Of a DNA stretch of 64,000 nucleotides, positions 13,167 through 23,840 are shown piece after piece. Below the pieces are notes generated by a model. The model saw only the letters and a list, made by a program, of their open reading frames with translations. It made no database searches and had not been told where the DNA came from. Every line of letters starts with the position of its first letter. Positions within the stretch are counted from its first letter, which is position 1. The position numbers were made by a program, and so were the translations under genes. Source of the DNA: Phytopythium helicoides (Eukaryota > Oomycota > Peronosporomycetes > Pythiales > Pythiaceae); assembly GCA_024867545.1 (NCBI GenBank), contig JANFNE010000066.1:1-64000 (forward strand), in the 5' to 3' direction.

Positions 13167-13470
13167 GCTGCTGCTGGCTGTGGTTCTGCTGGCTGTGGTG
13201 CTGGAGGACATGGTCGGCGTACCCTTGGTCGGCGATACGGTCTCCAGCGTCGGATTTGACATCGTAGCAATGGTCGAGGTCGTAGACATCGATGTGGCTG
13301 TGGTCGAGGCCGTGTCCAGAATCTCAGTGGTCGCGGATACGGTCGAGTCTCCTTCCATGTCCTCATCGGGCACAAGATCAACGCTGGGAGTGGCGGTCTT
13401 GAGAACAACAGCATCAATCGCAGCTTGAAGAATCTCACCGACCACCAGTTCCACTCGGAGGGTGTCTTCA

Positions 13471-13506
<36 letters not shown>

Positions 13507-15638
13507 CGTTGTCGTTGTTGTTGTGGTTCTTCTTCTTCTTCTTCACGAGCATCCATGTTGTCGCTCTCGCCATCAACTCCACGGCCCGGAACCACGGAGG
13601 AACCCACAACAAGCGAACCACCACCCGAAGTCTCGGCCTCGATGACCACCGCATCAACCGCAGCCTCCAGGATCTCCACCACCACCAATTGCACGTGACA
13701 GTCCTCGTCATCCGCATCGGAGCTGGCGTTGTCGACCTCGCTTGTTGGAACAACCTGTGAGGTCGGGCGGACACTACTGGCCAACGTGAGTGTGAGAGCA
13801 GCGGTATCACCAGCAGCGTCGACTTTGCCGTCTTCAAGCTGAGCGTTCTCAGGCTCCGCGTCTTCAGGCTCTGCAGCAGGAGGCTCGACTGTGTCGACAC
13901 AGAGCTCGGGAAGGTACATCGCGAGCTCTCCTTGCAGATACGCCATCGCGGCGAGGCGGTTGCGGAGTCTGGCAACGACACCATCGACGAATGTGAGGTC
14001 ATGAGTTCCCACCGGATCGCAAGTACAGGCGTCAATCTCTGCGAGCTCGTCAGCAGAGAGTCGAGAACGGAGTCTGGCGACGACACCGTCGACAAAGATC
14101 GTGTTGTCGGGGTAGCTCGTGAGTACAGTAGGGATGGCATCGATCTCAGACGCGCACGTATCAGCGCAGAAGAAGTGGTCGATTGGAGCAGTAGCACTCT
14201 TGACCGATGCTCCCTCCGAGGCAGCGACCTCCTCACTCCTCTCGGACGTCTCGCTCCTCTCGGACGCCTGGAACGTCCTCTGAATCGCGGTAGCAGCCGT
14301 GTCAATCTCGGGACTTGGGGCAGGTGGTCGCATCGGCGCTGATAGTCGCTCCGTCAGGGGTGGTCTCCTCACCGGGAATCTCTCCAGCAACAGCAGCTAC
14401 TGTAGCGGTCTCATCAGCAGGTGCGCTCTTCGCACCCGACGTCTCGTCGCCCGGAGAAGGTACATGAGCGCTGCGCTCCGCGGACGTGTCGGCACCGGCA
14501 CTGGCGCCGAAAGGCAGTAACATGCCACGGCGGCGAGCCAGGATGGCGTCAGCGGCTCCCCTCTCAAATAACTCGGCGAGGATCGGCACGGACCGCTTCG
14601 CGAAAGTTGTGATCGTGCGCCTGGTGGTCGGCAACGACGACGCGTCTTGGACAACGAGCAGTCGGTCGTTGTTGTCTGCGGCGGGGACGCTCTCGAGGTC
14701 GCTCTCTCCTCCCTCGCTGTCGCTCCTCAAGTCGCCGTCGAAGCAGAGCTCACTGCCACTGCGCTCCGTGTCGGTGGTATCGTCCAACTTCTCTCTCTTG
14801 TCCTCCATCAACAGCTCGCACCGCTCGTAAGCCTCCCGAGCCGACTCGAATCGCTTCGTCGCCGCAGTGAGCTCACGCTGGCGCTCTCTCTCGTGCTGCC
14901 AGTCCATGTCGCGCTCGAGGTCGTGGCGGGTCGTGAGGTCCATCTTGTGTTTGTCTAAGGCGAGCACGGCAGCCATGGTCGTCGGGAATCGCGGCGCGCC
15001 GGCCAGCACGGCCGACATCTCGCTCCTGCGCTCCAGCTCGCGCTGGGTCTCAAGCGCGCGCTCGTGGCGGTGCGTGGCGTGGAGCGCGTCCAGCTGGCGC
15101 TTGGCGGCTTGGAGGGCGTCGGTCGTGGCGGTGGTCGGAGTGGTCGAGGCGGTCGAGGCGGTCGAGGCGGTTGAAGCGGTGGTCGGAGTGGTTGAGGCGG
15201 TCGAGGCGGTCGCAGCAGTGTCGCGGACGGTCATGGCGCGGGCGGTCATGGCGGAGGGAGGCGGGTAGCGGTCGCTTGGTCAGCTGGTGGCGTCGACGGA
15301 CGACGCGGGCGGGACGTCTCGAAGGCGGCGGTGGCTCTCGAGAACTGGGCGACACCAGCGGCTGGCGGCGGTCGCGAGCCATCACGGCGAGCGGCGGAGG
15401 GCGGCGAGACCATGATGGATCTTGATTGACGGAGAAGGTGTCGTGGAGAGGAAGAGGGTACTTTTTGGAGGGGTACTTTTTGGAGGGTACTTTTTGGAGG
15501 GGACGCGAGTGGGGGAGGCATGATTGGAACGTATCAGAGGGATACTTTCGAGAGATGTGGCGGATCCATAATGCTGCACTTTGTAACAACGACACCTACT
15601 CGAGACCCGACCAAGTTGCCTCCCTACCGCGACCGCGG
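11737..15638 (-). repeat. Array unit 4 (subfamily A)
   Basis: A complete unit whose reading frame is broken once near 14322. Confidence 0.95.
12726..15249 (-). CDS. Array protein copy 4, one frameshift
   Basis: The N-terminal 300-odd codons (15249 to about 14325) and the C-terminal 530 codons (about 14320 to 12726) are both intact but lie in different frames. The break is one extra base at about 14322: GGGGCAGGTGG here, where other A-type copies read GGGGCGGTGG and B-type copies GGGGCAGTGG. The extra base looks like a merger of the two subfamily variants, or a consensus error. Tracts are Gln 11 and Asn 11 and 8. Confidence 0.6.
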
Positions 15639-15999
15639 AAAGTATAGGTGCACGCACTTCAACAATAGCTTCAACCTTGCAGTCATACAACAAACAAGTC
15701 AACCGATCACGTGGACCACCCCGGACAGACACCCTGTGCCTCCTGCGTCCCGAATCTTCTGTACGTCTCCCAACGTGTGCAACGCGTCGGGATCCCGGGG
15801 AGGCCATGATAGACAGGCCGAGCACATGGACTCCCCGCGTTCACGAGTTGCGAGGATGCCATCGACAACAAAAGCGGCAACGGGACTGAATATTCGTCGG
15901 GAGCTTAGGCATGTGTGCGTGATAAAGCTTATGCAAAGATATGCAGAACACACAACAAGCGCTACACACTCAAAGCGCTACGGATACGAGTGTCGTCGC

Positions 16000-16039
<40 letters not shown>

Positions 16040-17044
16040 GTACGCAGTCGATGTCGATGTTGGTGGCGAGTGGGGTCTGTCAAGCTGTTGGGGGCCTTGA
16101 TGCGGCAATGCATAGGATAAATACGTGCAGGCGAGCATGGTTCGTACCATCGGGTGGCAGGCTGGTTGGGTGAGTCCGCACTCGATGATGCTGGCGAACG
16201 GTCGGAGCCGTGCTCTGGGGGCCTTGATGTGGCAATGCAGAGAATAAAGACGTGAAGATGAGCTTGGACGTTGAGCGTTAGACCTTGGAGCTTCGATCGA
16301 AGTCCTCTTGGCCCGGGGTCGGGGGTCAATCGGCGCGTGAAGGAAGCCACCAAGTGGATGCGCTGGTCGAAGCGCAGTCTGGTCGGTTGGTTTGGAACTC
16401 GGAACTGGGTCTGTCGATTCGATTCAGGGAGCGGAGTATCGGATAAGGTCGACTCGGGTCGAGTAGAAGGTGTCTGCGAGGATCTTGGTGGCGACCTCGG
16501 TGACAGCAGTGATCGCAGACGCAGGCGTAGACGCAGATGCAGTGGCAGACGCAGACGCAGATGCAGAGGCAGGCGTAGACACCGCAGAAGCCTAGTTGCT
16601 TTCTCAGCTCGTAGAGTGGGTGCATCCGTCCGTTCCTAGCGGAAGCGACACGTCTTGGCGGACTCACTCGCGTCTCGGAGACCTTGGATGCGCTTCAGGT
16701 TGGCCTCGCGCTGGGACTTGAAGCGCGAGCTATGCTCAAAGGCGGTAGCGCGCTGCGGGGCGACCGTCGGTGGCTTGTTGTTGTTGTTGTTGTTGTTGTT
16801 GATTGTGGTGCTGCCGCTGCGATCGACTGGGACGACGCTGGAGGTGGCGGGACGGCGCGTCTTCACTTGAGACTTCGCCTTGAGCTGCTGCTCCGCACGA
16901 ACCCGGCGCTCCTTGGCGGCCATACGCCCAGCTTGGTACTGCTCGGTCTCGGCGTATCTCATGTACCGAGCGTCGGCGGTGGGCGGCGTCCAAGCGGGGC
17001 GACGGCGCTCGCACGCAGCAGTGCGCTTGGACTTCTTCGTCTTC

Positions 17045-17091
<47 letters not shown>

Positions 17092-17433
17092 GCTGCTGCT
17101 GCTGGCTGTGGTTCTGCTGGCTGTGGTGCTGGAGGACATGGTCGGCGTACCCTTGGTCGGCGATACGGTCTCCAGCGTCGGATTTGACATCGTAGCAATG
17201 GTCGAGGTCGTAGGCATCGATGTGGCTGTGGTCGAGGACGTGTTCAGAATCTCAGTGGTCGCGGATACGGTCGAGTCTCCTTCCATGTCCTCATCGGGCA
17301 CAAGATCAACGCTGGGAGTGGCGGCCTCGAGAACAACAGCATCAATCGCAGCTTGAAGAATCTCACCGACCACCAGTTCCACTCGGAGGGTGTCTTCATG
17401 TTGTTGTTGTTGTTGTTGTTGTTGTTGTCGTTG

Positions 17434-17718
17434 TGTAGTGTCTCGCGGAACGAAAGAGGTCGATGGGGGAGCTGGCGGAGCTCCCTGGAGGTTTGCCTTA
17501 GTGTATTCCAGGTAAGTTTGGAAGTGAGCATGTCTGTCATGCCTTCTAGTCCTAGGTCTATCCTGCAACCTGCCCTGGCGGGCTCCTTGAGCCTCCGTGG
17601 GGAGTTTGGGTTGCCCTTCCGACTGCAACCAGCTGAAGGGGTCGTGCTTGTCCAGCCGGTTGCAGTTGGTCTGTTCTGAGTGGGCTGGAGCTCGGATCGA
17701 ACCCAGCAATCCACTACA
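17434..17718 (-). repeat. LTR, downstream (3') copy
   Basis: 285 bp, TG...CA ends, identical by eye to 22658-22942. In element orientation it follows the coding region and purine tract. Confidence 0.96.
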
Positions 17719-18059
17719 GTCCTCCCTCGAGCTTCAGCTCACTCGGTGGGCGTTCAGCAGAATTTGTATGGCTAGATGTGATGGTACCCATATGGCATAA
17801 TGTACCATGTATGGGGTTCCGTAGTGTACCGTGGATGTCAGGCACATGAGACGGGTCAAATGCCTCGTCTCATTTCTGATATTGTATCCACAAGGGGTGT
17901 TATAGCAGTTGAACTTTGAGCATTTTTTCGCCAATATTGCAGATATGGTACTGAAACCAATTGTATCCGTATTGTACGGAAAATATCAATTGGGTAGCTG
18001 CATGTGCAACGCACTGTGTGCTTTTTTACAGTGTTATGCTCGTTTTGGCTCTTGTGCCT
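17719..18059 (-). other. Retrotransposon 3' untranslated region
   Basis: About 340 bp between the gag-pol stop codon and the downstream LTR. It is AT-richer than the array, carries the polypurine tract at 17719-17728, and has no coding signal that I can support. Confidence 0.7.
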
Positions 18060-21000
18060 TTACTTTTTTGAAACAAATGCGTTCCAGTGTTGTTGGAGGT
18101 CCTTGTCCTGAGTGTGGACGTACTTGGAGACAAGTGTCTTGACCTCTAAACCCAGAACTTTCATGGGTTCCCATGAGTCCTCGATGGGCTGTAGGCCACG
18201 CCAGTTGATTAGGAGCTCGTAGTCCTTGATGGCGGCGTTCCATCGGTGTCTCTTGACCTCGTTGACGGCCAGTACGATGCCTTGTGATGCGATATGATCT
18301 AGGATCTCCTCAGTGACATCGAGGCTGGAGTCCTTGTAGAACTTTAGGCGTGACGCGTGAACGTCGTGCTCATCCCCTGTCACCAGGTGGCGCACTCTGA
18401 ACGAGTGGGAGTCAGCGCGGACGACTTTGTGCGGTCCGGTCCAGGTGACTTGAAGCTTATTGCCCTGCTTCTCGTCCACCCTGGACCGGAGCACGTAGTC
18501 ACCGACGTCAAAATTGACGACGTTTTCCCCGCGCTCGCGCTTGCGGTTGAGCAGCCGCTGCTTGAGTTTCTTGTCTTCAACGGGCCCGTGCATGGCCCGG
18601 AGACTTGCTCGGAGTTCGACCAAATAGGTGTCGATCTTGGCCGGCCCGTTCGGGAGTTTTTGCAATTTCTTTGTCTTTGTGTTGTAGAACTCGCGCAGTG
18701 GCGACGGGCACTCTAGCCCAGTGAATAGTTCGACTGGGGCCCTGTTGCCCAGCGATGGCACTGGTGTGTGATTTAGACTTGACTGCACCATAGGCACTAG
18801 ATACACCCAGTCCTTGTAGGAGAGTCGGTAGTCTAGGATCATTGTTCGGAGAACTTGCAGTACGTCCCGGTTGACGCGCTCTACAGAGCCGTTGATCCAC
18901 GGGCTATATGCCAGCGTGAATTGTTGCTGGCTCTTGAGCCGACGGCAGAGCTCTGCCACCACTGTGTTCTTAAAGTGTGAGCCGTTGTCACTGACCCAAA
19001 CGGGCGGTGCGCCGAACCGGCTGTGCCAGTCGAGGATGGCTGCGGTGGCTGCTGCACTGTCCGCTTGGTCACACACGACGAGCTCGCAGTAGTGGGTAGC
19101 ATGGTCCTTGAGTACAAGAAGGTACTGGCTGTTGCCGTAGCTCTTGCCGAGAAACAAGAAGTCCCAGTGTAGCACGCCGTTACGGTCATTGCACTCAATC
19201 GTCTCACTCCATGGTCTCATGACCACCCTTCCCCCTTTTACGTGTGCACAGAGTAGGCAGCTCTTCATGAAGGCCGCGATGTGTGTGTCTAGATGGTCGA
19301 TGGAGAATAGACGACCAAGGTGTGCACGCATGGCTGCAGAACCACGGTGGCCTTGAGCTCCACAATGGGCCACCACAAGAAGCCGTTGTAGCAGACCAGT
19401 TGCGTTGGCTGGGATCCAAATGCGATCTCCTCGGCGAAGGATCAGCTCGTTGTCAGCAACTGTGTCGCTTGGCGCTTGGACACGTCGCTGAGCAAGCTTG
19501 ACGTCGTCAAAGCTCGGCCAGACAAAATGTTCGTCGTCCAGTGGCCGGAGAACGACATTGGCAGTTGGAGCAGTGGTAGGCTGCTGTCGAGTGCGCTTGC
19601 GCACGGTCAGCCGTTTAACTCGTGCTTCAGCTGGCTGCTGCCCCGCCCAGCGCGAGACCATGTCCGCCCACAGGTTGTTCGGACCCTCGATGTGCTGGAT
19701 GGAGTAGCGGAAACCCATCAGTTTCAAAGACCAGCGCATGAGCTTCCCACGCACGTGCTTCTTGAGTTGTTGCCCTGGGGCGAAAACGTGGATGAGATTT
19801 CGGTGGTCACAGTAAAGCCGAAATCCACGTGGTCGGAGCAGCAGGTAGTCGAGTTTCTCGCAAGCAACAACTATTGGATAGCCTTCTTTTTCAATGACAG
19901 TCCAGTTCAGTTGGGGCCCTCGGAATGTGCCTCCCATGCAGACCAAAAGCTTGTGGTTTTGGGTCTGGATAGGTTGACATTTATCCAGTGTTGCGACTTG
20001 GGTCACAACTATCGCCCAACCTTCGTCAGACGCGTCGGTGAAGACGCAGATGGTTGCAGTGTCGTCGGGAACTGCTAGCGTGGCTGCGTCTGCGAGGAGT
20101 TGCTTTGTTCGGTCGAACGCGGCACGCTCAACCTCCGTTAGGTTAACCCTGATCCCCGCGGCAGCCCGCTTGGTACGCTTGCTGCCTGCCAGTGCGGCGT
20201 CGAGACGAACCTGAAGCGGGTCCACCACTCGGGCGTAGTCAATCATGCTGTCCCGCATCCAATTGACAGCACTTATGAATTGTTGTAACTCGGCTGCACT
20301 GGTCGGGTATGGCACAGATCTCAGTGTCTCAATGCGTTCGGGGTCGTGGGCAACGCCTTCGCCGGACACAATTCTGCCACACCACTTGATCGATCGACGG
20401 TACAGCTTGCTTTTCTTCGGGCTTAAGAACAACCCATATTCATGGGCTAGCTGAAATAGTTGCTCGAGATTGAGCATGAATGTCTCAATGTCGGGAGCGT
20501 GCAGCAAGAGATCGTCGACCCATATGAGTAGAGCATGGTAGAGCAATGGTCGGAAACACGATTCCATTGTCTGCTGGAAGTAGATTGCGGCATCACAGCA
20601 ACCTTGAGGTACACGCTTGGGAGTGTAAATCTTGGTGTCCGTGACGTATGAGAGCGGTTCGCGGCTTCCTTCAGCAAGTTCACATTGGTCAAACCCGCTT
20701 GGTAGGTCGAAAATCGCGAAGTGAGAATGGTCCTTGGTGTGTTCAAATAAGGTACTCATGCGTGGCATGATACCCACCATTGCCTCAGTCCGCGCATTTA
20801 CCTCCTTGTAGTTCACTGTTTGCCGAAATGTCTTACCGCCTTCTCCACGCTTCGCAACTGGCAAAGCATGGGAAGCCCAACGACTTGTCGGGTTCTCGTA
20901 GACAAATCCCATTGCCACAAGTCGTTCATTGAAGTCTCGTAGGAAATCTTGCATCGCAGGAGGGTACCTATGTGGCTTTGCCTTGCATGGTTCAGCGCCA

Positions 21001-22628
21001 GCCTTGAGGCGAATGCTTAGTGGTGGCACTCGTGCAGGAGGATCAGCACCAAGCTTCAACCGCCAGACGTCGTAGCGTGCGATGATCTTGCGGAGGTGGT
21101 CGACTTTGTCTGTAGGAAAGCCGTTCTCGATCGCATCGTTGATGAGTTGCTCGAGCGCTTCTTTGACAGCGCTATCTGTTGGATAGCTATCCCGAAGGTC
21201 AAAATCGTCGTCGGAAGAGTTTGTATCGTCACCATCATGGCCGTCAGGTCGTTGGGCGAGTTGCTCTAGTTGACGGTTCACGTCTATGCCCAGCGATCTC
21301 AATAGGTCGCAGCCGACGATGAATTCGTCTTCTTGGGCTTCGATCACCAGACACTCGACTGGCTCGTTAATATCAACCACTCCGGCGGCTGTGTTGATCC
21401 GCACGCGCACGGAGACTGTCTCATTGGCCTCAATGACGTGTGACCCGATTGCAATATTGCGTACGGGTGTCGTCAAAGGCGTACACTTGACCGTCGAGTC
21501 AACATCCATAAGCTGATTGACATGTCGACGACTAATGATTGTCCTGTCAGCGCCAGTGTCCGCACAGTAAGGTAGCTCAAGGCAGCCATTCAGAATGACT
21601 GTGCTCTTCGGGTCGGGCAGGCACTCCTTGACCCGCTTCGCGCTTTGGCGCTGAGCGCGACCTTGTGCAGCTCGCTCTTCACGAAGCTTCTTGCGCAGCT
21701 CCGCCTTCTCGGTCTCATTTGCCGACGGACAGTCTGACAGCCAGTGCAGTTGCTTGCACTTTGGGCACGGGCTCGGAGGCACGCTTGGGCGATCCTTGCC
21801 TTTTTTGAATGGCTTCGAGCCACCCGGTGCGGCGTTACCCTTTTCAGGAATAGTCGCGATTCGCTTGGGACTCTGGGAGTCCGATTGACGTTTTGCGGAT
21901 TTAAAATGGCGCTTTCCCTTGGCCCCTGCACCGGAGTCTGGCTCGTGATCGTCACGACGCCGTTTGAACCGTTGCTGCACTTTTTCGTGTTCCAAGGCAA
22001 GCTCCACGACGAGGTCATGAAGTGCCTCTTCATCTTCTGCTGCTTCAGTCCGTCCGTATCGTGTCGCACGTCGGACTTCATCCCGTAGAGCTTTAGGCTG
22101 CAACGAGGCGATTAGGAGACGGCAGTGCTCCTTGGGCCCGTTCGGCCCTTTAAAGAGCGAAGCCCAGCCGTTTTCCTCAATGATGTTGTAGTACTTGCGA
22201 AAGTACTGAGTGACACGCTCCTCAACGTCCGACTCGGCGCTGTCCATGGTGAGCTGCTCTCTCATCTCTGCCTCGATGTCGGGCAGAGTGTTGTTTTTCA
22301 CAGACGAGATGATCTTGTTGATCTCCTCGAGAATGCGCTCGTCGGTAATTGTCTCGAAAGGAGTTTTCCAACGAAAACGGCAGAGCGTCTTCAGGTGGAG
22401 TTTGCTCTCAAACGAGGACTTGACCGACACGAGTAAATCGTTGGTCTCACCAGCACGCGCTCTCACCGTCTCCTCATACTCCTGACGCTCCCGGCGCCAG
22501 CGGACGAGAGCCGCATGTGACGTGCTCTTGATTTTGGGTGGGAGAACGGGCGTGAAGATAGGAGCAGGGACATGGTCGCTTCCGTCGGTGCTCTTGGCGT
22601 TGGTTGAGTCGCTGTTCTTGGAAGTCAT
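18060..22628 (-). CDS. Gag-Pol polyprotein of Ty3-type element (1522 aa)
   Basis: A single intact frame in Ty3/gypsy domain order. Gag ends in a zinc knuckle at 288-300, spaced CX2CX3HX4C, one residue shorter than the classical CX2CX4HX4C. Aspartic protease: DTGA at 357-360. Reverse transcriptase about 540-740 with catalytic WVDD at 703-706. RNase H with D865, E913 or E915, and D941. Integrase HHCC zinc finger at H1088, H1094, C1124 and C1127, and catalytic D1156, D1214 and E1250, the last two spaced DD35E. The end (about 1450-1490) resembles a chromodomain, with aromatic residues in LLINWRG and DSWEP. Gag and Pol share one frame, with no frameshift or stop between them. Confidence 0.96.
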   Translation of the reverse strand: MTSKNSDSTNAKSTDGSDHVPAPIFTPVLPPKIKSTSHAALVRWRRERQEYEETVRARAGETNDLLVSVKSSFESKLHLKTLCRFRWKTPFETITDERILEEINKIISSVKNNTLPDIEAEMREQLTMDSAESDVEERVTQYFRKYYNIIEENGWASLFKGPNGPKEHCRLLIASLQPKALRDEVRRATRYGRTEAAEDEEALHDLVVELALEHEKVQQRFKRRRDDHEPDSGAGAKGKRHFKSAKRQSDSQSPKRIATIPEKGNAAPGGSKPFKKGKDRPSVPPSPCPKCKQLHWLSDCPSANETEKAELRKKLREERAAQGRAQRQSAKRVKECLPDPKSTVILNGCLELPYCADTGADRTIISRRHVNQLMDVDSTVKCTPLTTPVRNIAIGSHVIEANETVSVRVRINTAAGVVDINEPVECLVIEAQEDEFIVGCDLLRSLGIDVNRQLEQLAQRPDGHDGDDTNSSDDDFDLRDSYPTDSAVKEALEQLINDAIENGFPTDKVDHLRKIIARYDVWRLKLGADPPARVPPLSIRLKAGAEPCKAKPHRYPPAMQDFLRDFNERLVAMGFVYENPTSRWASHALPVAKRGEGGKTFRQTVNYKEVNARTEAMVGIMPRMSTLFEHTKDHSHFAIFDLPSGFDQCELAEGSREPLSYVTDTKIYTPKRVPQGCCDAAIYFQQTMESCFRPLLYHALLIWVDDLLLHAPDIETFMLNLEQLFQLAHEYGLFLSPKKSKLYRRSIKWCGRIVSGEGVAHDPERIETLRSVPYPTSAAELQQFISAVNWMRDSMIDYARVVDPLQVRLDAALAGSKRTKRAAAGIRVNLTEVERAAFDRTKQLLADAATLAVPDDTATICVFTDASDEGWAIVVTQVATLDKCQPIQTQNHKLLVCMGGTFRGPQLNWTVIEKEGYPIVVACEKLDYLLLRPRGFRLYCDHRNLIHVFAPGQQLKKHVRGKLMRWSLKLMGFRYSIQHIEGPNNLWADMVSRWAGQQPAEARVKRLTVRKRTRQQPTTAPTANVVLRPLDDEHFVWPSFDDVKLAQRRVQAPSDTVADNELILRRGDRIWIPANATGLLQRLLVVAHCGAQGHRGSAAMRAHLGRLFSIDHLDTHIAAFMKSCLLCAHVKGGRVVMRPWSETIECNDRNGVLHWDFLFLGKSYGNSQYLLVLKDHATHYCELVVCDQADSAAATAAILDWHSRFGAPPVWVSDNGSHFKNTVVAELCRRLKSQQQFTLAYSPWINGSVERVNRDVLQVLRTMILDYRLSYKDWVYLVPMVQSSLNHTPVPSLGNRAPVELFTGLECPSPLREFYNTKTKKLQKLPNGPAKIDTYLVELRASLRAMHGPVEDKKLKQRLLNRKRERGENVVNFDVGDYVLRSRVDEKQGNKLQVTWTGPHKVVRADSHSFRVRHLVTGDEHDVHASRLKFYKDSSLDVTEEILDHIASQGIVLAVNEVKRHRWNAAIKDYELLINWRGLQPIEDSWEPMKVLGLEVKTLVSKYVHTQDKDLQQHWNAFVSKK

Positions 22629-22657
22629 CTCCGAGAGGCGATAACTAAAGAATTCTT

Positions 22658-22942
22658 TGTAGTGTCTCGCGGAACGAAAGAGGTCGATGGGGGAGCTGGC
22701 GGAGCTCCCTGGAGGTTTGCCTTAGTGTATTCCAGGTAAGTTTGGAAGTGAGCATGTCTGTCATGCCTTCTAGTCCTAGGTCTATCCTGCAACCTGCCCT
22801 GGCGGGCTCCTTGAGCCTCCGTGGGGAGTTTGGGTTGCCCTTCCGACTGCAACCAGCTGAAGGGGTCGTGCTTGTCCAGCCGGTTGCAGTTGGTCTGTTC
22901 TGAGTGGGCTGGAGCTCGGATCGAACCCAGCAATCCACTACA
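22658..22942 (-). repeat. LTR, upstream (5') copy
   Basis: 285 bp, identical by eye to 17434-17718. In minus orientation it starts TGTAGTGGATTGC and shortly after carries GGTTCGATCC, which resembles a tRNA B-box. Whether that means anything is unclear. Confidence 0.96.
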
Positions 22943-23840
22943 CGTTGTCGTTGTTGTTGTGGTTCTTCTTCTTCTTCTTCTTCTTCTTCTTCTTCTTCAC
23001 GAGCATCCATGTTGTCGCTCTCGCCATCAACTCCACGGCCCGGAACCACGGAGGAACCCACAACAAGCGAACCACCACCCGAAGTCTCGGCCTCGATGAC
23101 CACCGCATCAACCGCAGCCTCCAGGATCTCCACCACCACCAATTGCACGTGACAGTCCTCGTCATCCGCATCGGAGCTGGCGTTGTCGACCTCGCTTGTT
23201 GGAACAACCTGAGAGGTCGGGCGGACACTACTGGCCAACGTGAGCGTGAGAGCAGCGGTATCACCAGCAGCGTCGACTTTGCCGTCCTCAAGCTGAGCGT
23301 TCTCAGGCTCCGCGTCTTCAGGCTCTGCAGCAGGAGGCTCGACTGTGTCGACACAGAGCTCGGGAAGGTACATCGCGAGCTCTCCTTGCAGGTACGCCAT
23401 CGCGGCGAGGCGGTTGCGGAGTCTGGCAACGACACCATCGACGAATGTGAGGTCATGAGTTGCCACCGGATCGCAAGTACAGGCGTCAATCTCTGCGAGC
23501 TCGTCAGCAGAGAGTCGAGAACGGAGTCTGGCGACGACACCGTCGACAAAGATCGTGTTGTCGGGGTAGCCCGTGAGTACAGTAGGGATGGCATCGATCT
23601 CAGACGCGCACGTATCAGCGCAGAAGAAGTGGTCGATTGGAGCAGTAGCACTCTTGACCGATGCTCCCTCCGAGGCAGCGACCTCCTCACTCCTCTCGGA
23701 CGTCTCGCTCCTCTCGGATGCCTGGAACGTCCTCTGAATCGCGGTAGCAGCCGTGTCAATCTCGGGACTTGGGGCAGTGGTCGCATCGGCGCTGATAGTC
23801 GCTCCGTCAGGGGTGGTCTCCTCACCGGGAATCTCTCCAG

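Larger units (their letters stand above)
17434..22942 (-). mobile_element. Ty3-type LTR retrotransposon, complete
   Basis: A full element of 5509 bp with its coding strand on minus. Both LTRs are 285 bp, begin TGTAG and end CTACA, and read identical by eye, so the insertion is recent. The 5-bp target duplication CGTTG flanks it at 17429-17433 and 22943-22947. A purine-rich tract (GAGGGAGGAC on minus, 17719-17728) sits next to the downstream LTR as expected for plus-strand priming. There is no obvious TGG-type primer binding site next to the upstream LTR; instead there is a 12-bp palindrome (AAAGAATTCTTT, 22647-22658). The gag-pol frame is intact, so the copy may be active. Confidence 0.97.

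Noticed and set aside
22903..22942. tRNA-like B-box (GGTTCGATCC on minus) in the LTR
   Set aside because: No A-box at the right distance and no cloverleaf; too little to call a tRNA or SINE.
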